Notes under the pieces: model-generated
The model's input: the letters and a program-made list of their open reading frames with translations, nothing else
What the model was told of the DNA's origin: nothing
The model's database searches: none
NCBI RefSeq assembly: GCF_965363235.1
Contig: NC_134847.1
Location: 58,498,439 to 58,562,438, forward strand
Direction of reading: 5' to 3'
DNA length: 64,000 bases
Origin: Mytilus galloprovincialis
Taxonomy: Eukaryota; Mollusca; Bivalvia; Mytilida; Mytilidae
Shown: positions 48,280 through 62,400 of the stretch, in pieces
Numbering within the stretch: the first letter of the stretch is position 1
Layout: each line of letters starts with the position of its first letter
Translations under genes and position numbers: made by a program

Positions 48280-50455
48280 ATGGAAAAAAATAAAATAAAC
48301 TGAAATGTACAGAATAATATTGTGTTGTTGTCTGTTGCATTCAAAATATACAAACTGTAAAATTCACATTTCTTTATCAGCAAATCTGTTAGTAGTGTTA
48401 AAATGTTAATATCATGCATAAAATAACATAAAACCACCATAAAACACATCTAAGTCTTCAATTAAAGTATAATCCATCATAATTTGATAAAATAGTATAA
48501 AATATTGATTTATTAAGCCAAATGCCTGTAATAATCTTATCTAAAGTACTTAAATTTTCAAATTTTCATGCTTATGCAATACAATGTCACAAAGATTTCT
48601 TGCATTCCAAGACTTTTGTTTAATAAAACTATAGAACTCAATTATCAACTCAATTTTGGGTGTATTTATTTGAAATATCTTCTTCATTTTCTCTCTTTAT
48701 ATTTTCATATTGACATTTGCCAAAATCAGAGACATAGGAACAAAGTTTTTCCATCTTGACTCTCCTAAATTAAAAAGGATAATTTTTGCAGTGAGCTTTG
48801 TACAAGCTTTAAACAGCTTGTGTTTTCGAATCCTCCTATCAAATTATTTGGTTATAAAAAGTTTCAAAACAAATATCCTCCATGCTTCTTTAAAATTATT
48901 ATGACATATCAAATGATGACCTTAGATGGGTTTTCATAGCAAAAACAAAGCTGTTCCCTTGCAAATTATAAGAACTAAAACTAAACAAAATTAAAATAAA
49001 ATGTGTGTATCCAACTGGATTAGTCTGGAAATTCTGGAAGTATTGTATGATCTCAAACATGCTGTCATTCAAACTCCATTCTATAAACAACGTTCATGTC
49101 AATTCATTCTTGAATTCCCCCTTCTAAGTAAACTACTGCTGTAAAAAATCCTTAGCATTTGTTCAACCATAAATAGGGGATGTCCCTTACTAGGAAATAT
49201 TTATGAATGATTAAATAAAAGGAAAATTTACTGTGCTGTTAGTTTTATATTTTCCCTATTGATGATGCAAAATAACATAATCATCATACCCCAAAAAAAC
49301 ATAAATTCTAATTATCTAAATAAAAATTCTATCTTTTTTTTATTATTTCTTTTTAACTTGCAAGGTACAGTTTGTCAAATTCAATGGCATGCAATATAAA
49401 TATCCATCCACAAACTGACATTACTTCTCATGCCAAAAAATGTTAGTCACAGAATTCATTGTCATGCCTTTTATTATCCAACATGCGTTAAAACTATCTA
49501 CTTCATTTAGCAATGGCCAAGTCCTAAATTAAGCTATTCACTAGCAAATGATGCCTTATACAACTAATTCATCTATCTGGGGTACCACAGTGTATATAAA
49601 CACTAAAATTTAATGTGGCTATCTATTGCAATTCAGAAAAACAATACAATATTACAATGGTTAATAGAAATTGTGCTTACTACCATCCTACTTGGAAGTC
49701 CGATAGTAATGAATTACAAATACACCTAAACAATATTAATGTTATTGCAGTCACAAATCTGTGTTTATAAATTACTTAATCACTGCTAGTATGTGTGTCG
49801 GTTTTTTTCTTAATTCTAAAAGATTTCATTTATATGTTTGTGCATTTCATTCAATAATGGAATTATATATAATTAAAATAATGTTTGCAGTATCAGATTT
49901 ATCTACATCTATCTAGAATTTATATATAGTTAACCAATTGTATAATAATCAAGTGGACCCTGAAATGAGAGTTCTGTTTTGATAGTGACATTTTTACTTG
50001 AATCAAGAACTAAGAAGTTTGTGTATGAAGAAAAAGAAAATGATACGCGACTATCTTACCCTGTTTTGATTTTTTTGCTTTTCTAATGACTACAAGTGTT
50101 CCAATTTTATTTTTATCCATGTTCTATGCCTTCACCTAACCAGTTATACTTGTCCATTTTCCTTTGTTCAGCAATATTTTCAATTTATATTTGAGTTGAT
50201 GAATATTTTCATATTGAGCTTAATGAACATTTCTGTAAACCAGAGTATGACCTTGAATCTGAAGCAATGTACAACAAACAATATGGAGACCGGATTATGA
50301 GAATTCTTTTGATAGGGAGATAAGTTGAGTAAATAGAGTTAACAAAAGTATGAAAATGTGGACAAGTATAACTATATCCTACACAACCTATCCTGATAAT
50401 GATCTCTACTTATAAAAAGAAAATCCACATGCGCAAGCAAGCACAAACACAACAT
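48280..50455. other. Intron or intergenic, no supported exon
   Basis: AT-rich. A minus-strand stretch at about 50056-50078 (AAAGCAAAAAAATCAAAAC between TTAG and GGGTAAGA) could be a lysine-rich micro-exon, but its acceptor is weak. I do not call it. Confidence 0.4.
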
Positions 50456-50457
50456 AC

Positions 50458-53400
50458 TTTCTTTCCTGTCTTCCCTCTTTTTCTTTCTATGAGCTGGTTT
50501 TTTGCTCTTCTTTTGAGGAGAATTGTCCTCCTGTGACTCTTGGCTATCTGACATCATACTCTTATCTGGAGACATGCCATCTGGTGATGACTTAGCTGAG
50601 TCATCAGGTGACATAGAATTAAAGGATTCATCCCCACCACCTTCCATACCTGCTGCCATGCCATCCTGAGATAAATCCTGAAAAAATGGCATGCAATGTA
50701 TATATATATCAATAGTCCACCAAAAAGTCCACTAGAAATCAAAAAGGCATATTTCCTTAAAAAAATGTGATTATAGTAAAAATATTAGTCAGAACAAATT
50801 TTTATACTTAATCTGATAGCAGTGAAACTGAATGAATCAACAAAAAGATAGTAATTGTTGAATTATTTATGTAAGCGCTACCCTTTATTAATCCTTTATT
50901 AATATTTTGAAATATTATTTTTTTTAAATTTTTTAAAATATTCAATGTTACTGTATGTTTGTTTCAAAGTATGAAGCATCTATAGGCTAGTACAATGATT
51001 ACCTCTGTTTTCTGAGAATCAGGAGAATCAATGCTACCCATTTCCATCATTTGTTGTTGGTTTGCCTGTTCCATCGAAGGGTCCTGAAATAAGAAATTAT
51101 CACAATATACAGTCAGTAAATAAGTTATCAGAGAAAAATAACACGCATGTGTTATTACAGACACTTTCATGAGTTGTCTACTCTTTTTTCCTTAATCTGT
51201 AATAACATATGTTTGTTATCAGTTAAATATATCATAAATATTTTATCTTTAATAGGCACTTGGGAATTCTTAAAAACTTTGCACAGTAGCTTAATATATT
51301 TCCTTGATAACTAATTTTCTAATTCTATTGATACAATTTTGATCAACCATGGTAAATCAATGAGACAAGGCCTTTAAGGGAAAACTAAGCTGCAATAACA
51401 AGGCTTAGTTATTACAAGCGTGAAACTTACTATATGAGAGTAAATGAGACACTTGGAATCTTGCACAGTGCCTCATTACAAGCTCTGATCATCATTCTTA
51501 CAATGAATTGAAATACATTGTTATGCAAGTCAGAGCAAAGCCTTTAAAGAGATATAGAAAAGCTGTAATAACACCCTTTGGTTATTGCAGGAATATATTT
51601 TTTGTAATAACATAGGTGTACTATGCATGATTGCTAAACTATGAGCTGTTATATCTTTGCAAAGATTAGTATACATAAAGAAAATTATAATAGAACTGGA
51701 GAAAAATTTAACAAAATAAAGGTTGTATATTTTCCCTTTGAAACATGTAACATACATATGTTATCACAGGTTTTTTTTTATATTTTAGCTCACAATAACA
51801 ACATGTATGTTATTTTTCTCTTACATGTCTAATAACTTAATTTAAGTTAGACCCTTGACTGATATACCATCTGATCATTTCTTTACCATCAGTAACATAA
51901 ATACAAGGATAAAACTTATCATATCTTTTAACAATACCTACACATATTTTTTAACAATACCTTATTACAGACTTGAAAACACTTGAAAATACAAGCCAGA
52001 AAAATATTGACACATGATCTTAGAGTTGAAGTTTAACAACTAATTTCTAATTCATGCCTTAAGAGTTGAAATATATCTACTCATTTTTTAATTCATATTA
52101 GTCATATAAATCACATTGTATTGCTACTATTTAAGTATAACAACCTGTGGCATCATAGGCTGTGGCTGTATAACAGTTTGTGGCTGTATCATGTTCTGTT
52201 GTGGCATTACATTCTGTGGCATCATATTCTGATTCTGCATGATTTGTTGTGGCTGTAACATGTTCTGTTGAGGCACCACGTTCGGCATTGGCATCATTTG
52301 TGGCTGTTGTGGCACTGCATTTGGTGAATTCATCATTGGCTGATTTGGGACCATATTCTGGTTTGAAACTGGTGGCTGTGCTGGCATTACACCTTGGTTC
52401 ATGACTTGTGGCAAATTTGCCATTACTTGTCCCTATTGCAATAATCAAGATTTGTTATTTTGTATGTAACAACTTCATACACATTTGGATAATGTTATCA
52501 GTTTCAAAACTCTTTGCTTAGTCTGATTGTTGACTTTTATACAGCAGAATTTAATTAATATTTACAGGACTATTCTGCATTTACACTAGCTTTTTCTCTA
52601 CATCATTTTTTTTTTGTATCAAACTTTCTTCACAATTTAGTATTATAAACATCATACGTTATTATGATATTATTTAATGTATGTATTAGTTTAACAAAAT
52701 TTGAAAGTGATGTCTTGTTAAAATTACCTTATTCTTTACTGAAGAATTTTTGTTCATGTTTTTCAATGAGACAAGATAAGAATAAACAATGATCCTACAT
52801 ATATGTCTGACCACAATCTTTAGGATAATTTACTACCACATGAGTATTTTTACCTCTGAAACAATAGGAGGTGGTGGTACAGGATTATCTAACTGATGCT
52901 GTCTTTCTTCTTCCTCCCTTTTTAATCTCTCTTCTTCTTCACGTTTTATTCTCTCCTCCTCTTCCTTCTTTCTTTTTTCTGCTAGCTCTGCTTGTTTTTT
53001 CTTTTCTTCTTCTTGCTGTTGTAAATACTGTATGTGTCTTTGCTTCAGTTCTTCTTTGGCTTTGACCATCATTGTATTGAACATGTCATCACTTATCTGT
53101 GGTTTATTTTCACACAGCTGTAAATAAAGAATATTATTGACTGTATGTGTGCATGTGTATCACTGTGTATTATTATGAGAATTAGCTATACTCATATAGA
53201 TGCTTTACTACCTTTGACATCTTAGTGTAACCCTCAAAAGAAGCTGTTCCCTAACATTTAATAATGACAAGATCTTAAAACAAGTCTTTTTTTCCATTCA
53301 TGAACCTCAAATATGTTGCTAGGCTATGTTATCAGTGTAACAATTGTATCATCAAGATTATAACAAACAAGAAAATAAATAAATTTTCTAGGACTTTGAA

Positions 53401-56400
53401 GCTTACTTATAGCTACTCTTTCAATATCACATCATAAACTTACTTTTTTCAATTCTTCTTGAAATTGTTCACTAGCCTCAGAAAATCTCTTTTTCTTTGC
53501 TTCATGCTTTTCTTCAATTGTTTGTAATTCGTTTTCTAATTTTTTCTGTAAAAAAAAGACAAAATGATATCAACCTAAAAAAATAATACCTTGTGTCACC
53601 CGATCCCTTAAATTTTTAATAAATTTTTACTTCTTATATATATAATTTTTTCATGATTATAGCAGTCATAGTATTGTATAGGACAGATTTGATTTTACCA
53701 GACTATGCCTTACTTGGATTTATAGTCTAAACATACATTATCACTCTAATTGCTAATAATTATCAGTACTACGTATAATTTCTTTCAGGACTGTATGTGA
53801 CAGGATGCAAAAACAAAGACACAGATTTCATAAAATGAAGATTTACTGTAAATATAACAGCTTACAAACTTTGGTAACCTCCCAAAAATTGATAACGACT
53901 AAGAATTCTATGAAAATGTTTATACCTGATGCATGGTTAATGATTGCACTTGACGTTTTAGTACTCCCATTCTGCCTGTTGTAACTACTGTTCGTATATC
54001 TGGTACCACTGTTTCACTGAATATGTCATTTATAAGTCTATGATTACGTAGATATCTTGCATGGGCTATATGTTTCACTGAAAATCCATCATCTGGATCT
54101 ACAAAAAATAAATGATATTTTATTATAACGTAAAAGAGATATTTCTATGGTTATAAACATATAAAAAGTTAATCACAATATTTTCATGTCTGTACCATAT
54201 CAATAGCTTCATTGAACAGATAATAAACCAAATGGTTTATTTTTGTAATTGTGTTTAACTTGTTCAAAACTTATCTAGATATTGTTGAGCTTGAGGTCTG
54301 AAGTGGATTTGTGACAATTGTGGTTTCTGTTCTTGCTTTGATGATTTGCTATCAAATTGAAGTACCCTCTAAATAGGTAATTAACTTCATCCAGAAAATT
54401 CATATATTTTGTTAAAATATAAACATTGACAGTCATAATAGTAGAGGTAAAAAATAAGAAGTCTGCATTGTAAACCCAACATTATATTATAATTGCAGTG
54501 CTATAAAAGATTTGAAAAGCTTTGACTGACAAGTTGTACAATGTTTTAATTGATACCGCCTTATAAAAGGTTACGCATTACATTAACCTTAATCTTATTT
54601 CTTTCTGCGTCAGAAGTTGCATAAGGCCTCAAGTGAAAAGTTTCAAATTTAATATTAATATACTCTCCTATCTGCATTTTCAAAGACTAGATTTAAAAGT
54701 TGAATGTTCATTTGTTTTCCGCTCTATAAAATTAAACCAACCTTCATCCTCATCAGCTTGCTGTATACTTATTCTCCCTTGGGCCTCCATTTTAGCTGCC
54801 TGTGAAATAAAGAATATGATGCATGTGTAGCAAATATTTTTGTCAAGATTTAAATTTTATTATTTCCCTGAAAGATAATATCCAGGAAATTAAAACACCA
54901 TAGAAATTTAAACCTACATAGAATATTACTTTAACATACTGGAAACCTTGAAATTTAATCCCCATAAATTAAAAGACTAAGATGTAACAAAAAATATTAA
55001 CCCCAGGAAACTGATGTTTCTACAGTATTAATCATAGCAGCCATTCTACTAAACAAGTGTCTTTAATGAACAATTTGTTCTCTCTTCCGAGAATGATTAA
55101 CATAACAATTTAATTCTAAAACATGGAAAACTTGAAAACTGATTATTTGATTAGAGTGTGAATAAAGGGACAGAGATCCTGGGTATGTGTCAATGAGATT
55201 GTAACCCACCAACAAAACTAACAAAATTGCTTTGGTGATTGGTTTTATCAAAAGGTCTTTATAGATCACAAACAAAATTTAATTGTTTGCTTATAATTCC
55301 TTATGAGAAGATATATTAGCAAATGTAAACTATATAAATACTAAATGGAAAATTATAAATATATATCATATATCAAATATATAACTGTGAAGAAAATTCG
55401 AATAAAGTTGTTTTACATTTGTCATTTCTGGGCTTTTTATAGTGTTGTACTGTGACCTATAATTGTTAATTTCAGTGTCATTTGAATTTTGAGGAGAGTT
55501 TTCTCATTGGCAATCTTGAAACATCTTCTTTTATATATTTACTTAATGCAATGTAGTTTAATATACTTGTACAGTTTCAGGAAAATGTAACTTACTTGTT
55601 GACCCCTAGGTGTTCTTTGTTCTCTTTGCTTCTGTTGTTCTTCTTCCATAGCAGCCTCAGCAGCAGCTGGAAATAACAAAATAACATGCTACATGTACAT
55701 TGTATAAATTACATCCCCATATTTCAAAACTATAATCAGTAAACTCAACTTTTACTTAATATTAACATTCAATTCTTTATCCAGTAGTTATAAATTTAAA
55801 ACCTTTGTACAATAGTTTTATCTCATATTTATTTTTAATATGTAACGATTTTCTATTTGTAAATGTAAAGTTCCTATGGTTCATTATTTACATTAAATTT
55901 AAAAGATATTGACAAAAGAATAAACAAAAATAGTTCTTTTATAAAAGAAAGTGTTGAGTAATTATCAAATATGTTCTTACCTTTTCCTTTAGCTGCAACC
56001 CACGCTTGGTATGCTGAGGAGTTATGATACAGTTTCATTGCTTCATTGTACTGAGCCTGTAAAAAACAACAAGTTTTTAATTACAATTTCAATATTGATT
56101 AAACAATAAAACAAAATTAAATTTTACATACAATTGTAAATCGTCATTATGCTGATTCCATGTTTTCTCAAAGTGGCTAATATCTTATGAACTTAATGAT
56201 ATCTTTTTCAACTCTTGATCATGATCATGAAAATTGTGTAGTTTAAAAAATCAGATAAATAGTTATTATATATCAACTTTTCTTTATGCTGGTAAATATC
56301 AATTACCCTGATTAGTAAAGGGACATTCTGTCAGTACATAAAGAGAAATATGTGGATTCTACCTTTTCTGATTCATATTCATCCATAAATTCCTGTTTTT

Positions 56401-59400
56401 GAGATTCATCTAAATCTCTCCACATTTGTCCAATGATCTTGCCTATCTCCCATAGCTTCAAATCTGGATTAGAATTCTTTACACTATCCCATATCTACAA
56501 AGAAAATTCACCATTTTATATGTGTGCTTCTTTCACTGAAATTTAATTATTACTCCATACTAAAACCATGTGTATTCATACATGTGATGGACTGTGAAAC
56601 TCAGATCAGGAGATTTGGAAATTTTGGTCAGGAGATTAGGACTCAGATCAGGAGGTTTTTTATCGACATAAATTTTGTCGTAAATGTAACCGTATGATGT
56701 AATCAAAGAGCAGAATGCTCTGAGGGATACGATTGCCATATAGTTTTCATTGACACATGTATAGCAGTTCTGCCAACTTTTCATTAAGCAAATTCGTGAG
56801 ATTTGGCCAAAATAGAAAAGATCAAAGAGGAAAAAAATGATCCAAGGATACTGCTGCAAAAAAGCATGAACATGCGTGAGTCTCACGCATTTTTGGCAGC
56901 CCTGGCCTTGATAGTCCAAATAATTATGACGTCTTGAAAGGCTATTATATTTTTTTTTCTTTCACGCCTTACTTCGACGTGGAAGTAAGGCTTCAAAGAA
57001 AAAAATTATAATAGCCTTCCAAGACGTCATAATTATTTGGACTATGGCCTTGAAGGCATAAAACTTTGCTCAGTGCTTGGAGCACAAAAATCATGCTCGA
57101 AACAAGAAATCAAGCAATTTCATTGGTTGATTTTCGAGTATGAGTACAAAAAAACTGACTCGAAAGTTTTATGACCGCAAGGCCAGGTACAGCTGGATAG
57201 TAGAATTAATTGCATAACAGTGTGGTCGACAGTAAAAAGTTTGTAGGTTGTAACTTGTTTGTCAACGGCTATGATTTTATGCTCACCCAGCCTGTCAGAG
57301 GCCTTCCAGTGGGGATTGAAATATTCACTTGTTACACATTCCGATACATAAAATGAAACTTTCTTTTTACAAAGCTTGAAAGGAATTTGTTTTAAATATT
57401 TATTATAATCATCACATACAACCGTGTCATTTATAAGAATAATAATGTTCAGAGATGATATTATTTACTAATAATAAAAAAATAGGTTTATCCATTGTAA
57501 AAAAAACTATTAAGTTGATGGGGTTAATTCACAAAATATCTCATTGATTAAGAGCACAACTACTACGGTGTGATCATTTAAGAATGGCCTACTATTTATT
57601 CAATGCGTATACATGTGGGTTTTGTTTGTGAAGAGTTCTGGAGAATTAAAAAATCGTTTGATTTCTTTGTTTAATACCATAAAACGATTCATTCTTTCAG
57701 ATATTTGTCACTTTGCCTTATCTTCAAGTCCAACACAATTTCTCACGTTTCTTACAAAACTTATATTCTTGTGATGTATTCTTTTGTTGGAAAAAAATGT
57801 ATTGATATAGATAGATATAGGAAGATGTGGTATGAGTGCCAATGAGACAACTCTCCTCCCAAGTAATAATTCATAAAAGTAAATCATTATAGGTCAAGGT
57901 ACGACCTGCAACACGGAGCCTTGGCTCACATCGAACAGCAAGTTATAGAGGGCCCCAAAACTACTAGTGTAAAACCATTCAAACGGGAAAACCAACGAGA
58001 AACGAAAAACACATATGAACTACATAAACAGACGACATCATGCATTGTAACTTTTAAAGCCAATTAAGTAAAAAAAATAATCTGAAAGAACGTGCGATAT
58101 CATATTAGGAAAATTGATGGTCAAACCATAACAAAAAATCAAGTAAAGAATTTTAAGTATTCAACCTTTATAGCTTGCTGTTCGGTGTGAGCCAAGACTC
58201 CGTGTTGAAGGCCATTTTTATTTATTTTCAAATTACAAAGGTTATTCCTGATTAGTATTTTTAATTATTTTATTTAGGCGTTTAGAACCTTTGGTGACCT
58301 CACAGTTTAAATTTCTATGATAAGTACGTCGTGAGCAGTGGGCATTACAGACGAACGTTCACCTAATTTCCCCCAGTCAATGAATGGCCATAGCTACACT
58401 GTCATGAATTTCATTCTATTATTTTCAAAACTAATTCAACTGCACATGCAAAGGTAATATAAATCTGAATAGTCACTCAACTTTAAAAATTGCTAATCCC
58501 GGATACAAGTGTACGAGCAATGTACTTATTGTGTTTTATTTGTGTGCTATCAATTCCAAGTTTACTTTCCACAGCAGTCACTGAGAGAGAGAGAAGGTAT
58601 TTCACTTCATAGTTCGAGATTACTCTGATGTCCGACGGCTGATTTGCCAGACAAGCTGGGACCGTGGGGGACTTTTATGCTAGTAGACTTAAATTACAAA
58701 CTTAAATAGTCCCAGTCCCATATATTATATCGAGTATTACTGGATGCCGAATTGAATTTTAAATATATAGGTGCCGATTTGACTTTTTCTATGTGTGCCG
58801 ATTTGACCAGGTGCATGCCGATTTGACTTGTACCCAGTAATCTGACAGACTCGGGACTATTCACTTCGTATCTTATCACCGTTAATTCTAGGAGGAACCC
58901 CATTTCCCAGTCCCGTATATTATATCAAATATTTTTGGATGCCGAATTGACTTTTAAATAGGTGCCGATTTGACTAGATGCCGATTTAACCAGGTGCCGA
59001 TTTGACTTTTTCTATGGGTGCCGATTTGACTTCTACCCAGTAATCTCGGACTATTCACTTCGTATCTTATGACTTATCACCGTTAATTCTAGGAGGAACC
59101 CCATTTCTTAATCTTTAATTGTTAATTTCCTTTGGGTCAGTGGGCATGAATCCTTCCGTACACACTCCTCTGTTTAAATTGAGATCGTTCTTAATATAAT
59201 ACGACGTTCATCGACATCTGTTGAATCTGTTCCATACCAAACTCCTCCTGTAGACAAAATGATAAACATCATAGTAACAACAAAGGGTGTAGAAAAAATA
59301 CTAAAAAATATTAATGCATCAAAAGCGATGGGCCCTGATGGTATACATCCAAGAGTACTTAAAGAACTGGCACCTAACATATCAGAGGTAATGGCTCACT

Positions 59401-62400
59401 TTTTCCAGCAATCCATCAACAGAGGAACCATCCCAGACGAATGGAAAAATGCTAATATATGCCCACTATTCAAAAAGAACGACAGAACCATCCCAAGCAA
59501 TTACAGACCAGTTTCCCTAACATGTATCACTTGTAAATTACTAGAACACATCATTTGCTCAAACCTAATGCAGCACTTTGAAAAACACAACATCCTAAAT
59601 AGCCGACAACATGCATTTAGAAGAAGACACAGCTGTGAAACCCAACTTATCAACGTTATACATGACTGGGCAACTGCTATTGATAAAAGGAAACAAACAG
59701 ATATATTTATTTTGGATTTTGAAAAAGCTTTTGACACCGTACCGCACGAGCTCTTAAAAAGTAAACTTCACAAATATGTCGTGCCCAAAAACATCTTAAA
59801 TTGGATTGACGCTTTTCTATCTAAAAGATCTCAGTGTGTGATAGTAAACGGAGTTAAATCGGAAACATCATCAGTCCTATCAGGAGTTCCTCAAGGAACG
59901 GTTCTTGGTCCAATCCTATTTCTGGTCCATATCAACGACATAGCAGATAACGTAACATCAGAAATTAGGCTGTTTGCAGACGACTGTGTATGCTACAGAG
60001 AAATTAATACTGAAGATGACTGTGCTGAACTACAGAAGGATATTGATACCCTAGGTAACTGGGCGACAGATTGGGGAATGAGATTTCAACCAGTTAAATG
60101 CAACATGATGACATTGAGTCGCAAGAAGAAAACAACATCATTTAAATACACCTTGAAAAATACGGAACTCCAATTTCTAACATCAATAAAATATCTAGGA
60201 GTTAACATCACGAATGATCTACACTGGGGTAAGCACATAGAGGAGATATGCAATAAATCTTACAGGACATTAGGTTTACTAAAAAGAAATCTATCCGCAT
60301 GTCCACTTGAAGTTAAACTCCAGGCCTATAAAGGACTGATACGACCTGTCCTAGAATATGCAAGCACTGCCTGGGACCCACATCAACTATATCTCCAAGA
60401 CCAACTGGAAAATGTACAGAAAAGAGCGGCTAGGTTTATAACATCAAACTACACTGATTACGAACCAGGAAGTATGACAGCGATTTTAGATCAGCTACAA
60501 TTACCCTCACTGAAAGACCGTCGTACACAAAACAGATTAATTCTTTTCTGCAAGAATATACATGGTCAAGCAAACAGTACTTACCATCTGACCAACTGAA
60601 AAAACCATCCCGTACAACCAAGAACATGCACAGTCAACATTTCCTCCGACTTCAAACAAAAACAGACACGTTAAAATACAGTTTTATCCCAAATACCATT
60701 AAAGACGGAAACCTACTACCACCGGATATCTTCACCAAAATTCAGACAGCAGAAGAACCAGCTAAAACCTTTAGTGAAATTGTAAGGGGGGTCCAACTTA
60801 AGTAAATTACTTGACGCACGCGCGGTGTATTAATATCCTTGGATGTTTCACCGTAAACCTATCAAGATCAAGATCAAAGATCATCTAACGAGTTTTTTCT
60901 TCGACGATTTAGACGGGAAATACTTCTGAAAGGGAGACAACTCGAAACGATAATATGGAAGACTCCATTTCGGCTAAAGGGGTGTTATAGGTTCATTGAT
61001 TTTAATTTAAATGATGCATATGATTTTAAATTATGCAACAACATTATTAAACCCTCAATAGCAGGCAGACATAGAAAGAATCTAATGAGTTTCAAATTAA
61101 TTAATAAGCGGGGAATCCAGAACAACCACTCAATCTGATACCCCTTGAAATCAAGAAACTATACGCATGCGCATTAATACATAAACAAAGCCGCGACTTG
61201 CGATTTGGAACAAGAACGTTTATTTAATTTATGATATGATGAATGAGTCTCAATTTCTTTATGAGAGTACAGTATCAGTTTCATAACGGTAAAATATAGA
61301 AAACTCCACTTCAGTTCTTATATGACAGAAATAGAATTATCGGAATTCAAAGAACTCTCGCATTTATCTAAACTGGGGAATCCCTCTGACGTGTTTCTAA
61401 ATTTATAAAAACACTAAATATAAATACTGCTTAATTCTGATTTTCCGTGTTGTTAAAAACACGCATATAAGTCGAGTGAAAAATCAAACATGAAGATTAT
61501 GAGAAGAACATTACAGGAAAGTTGTTTATGTTCAATCCTTTTGCTTGTTTTTACCTTTTAAAGCAAGACAATCATAAGAATCTGAGATGTTGCTGAATGT
61601 TTAGAATAAAACGGTTGACGTGAGGGAATGAGCCCTGAGTCAACGGTAAAAGTCTACAGATTGCTTAAAAGCAATCGTATCCCAAAAATTGTGTTTTTTC
61701 TTCAAATTTCCATCAAATTGTAATATGTTTATAGTACCCTTATGGCCTTTCTATTTGAATGAAAATAAAATATTAAGAAGAATCTGTTTCTTGTTTTGTT
61801 TTTGATAATTGAGTGTTCACTGCTTTCAAATAAATCATTATATTTATTTATCTTATCTGTATAGATTTGTATTCAAGTCTCCATCTCCTTATCATTGGTA
61901 ACTGTATAGACAAATAAGAAAGAAATATGCTATACATGTATATTTGCAACATGAAAAATTAATAAGAAAAATAACAAACACTAACAATAGTATTGCATGG
62001 ATTCCTTATGAAAATCATATATTTCTTGAAAACTTAAAGACAAAAACAGTGTAAAACTTTTTGCTATCTTAAGCTAAATCAATAAAATCTTATATACTGG
62101 CATAGACAATTTTCAATCTCAGGGTTTTATTAGATATTAAAATGTACATTTTGTGTATTCCACACACAAAAGTTGTAGACAGACTTACCATATAAACTTT
62201 GATTTAATCCTTGAAAGAAGTATAGATTGCTAAAATAATTTATAAATTTATATTTTTTATATGTCCCAATACATTTAAATTCATTTAATTACCATCCTTT
62301 TATGATTATTTGATTAAAATATTTATTCATTTATAGTCTTTTTACAATTAACATTTTTAAAAGCAAAATGACTTAAAACAGGATAAATCAAAGGGAAGTA

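Noticed and set aside
50056-50078. Lysine-rich micro-exon candidate after the last SMARCE1 exon
   Set aside because: Weak acceptor context and ambiguous phase; could be chance in AT-rich sequence.
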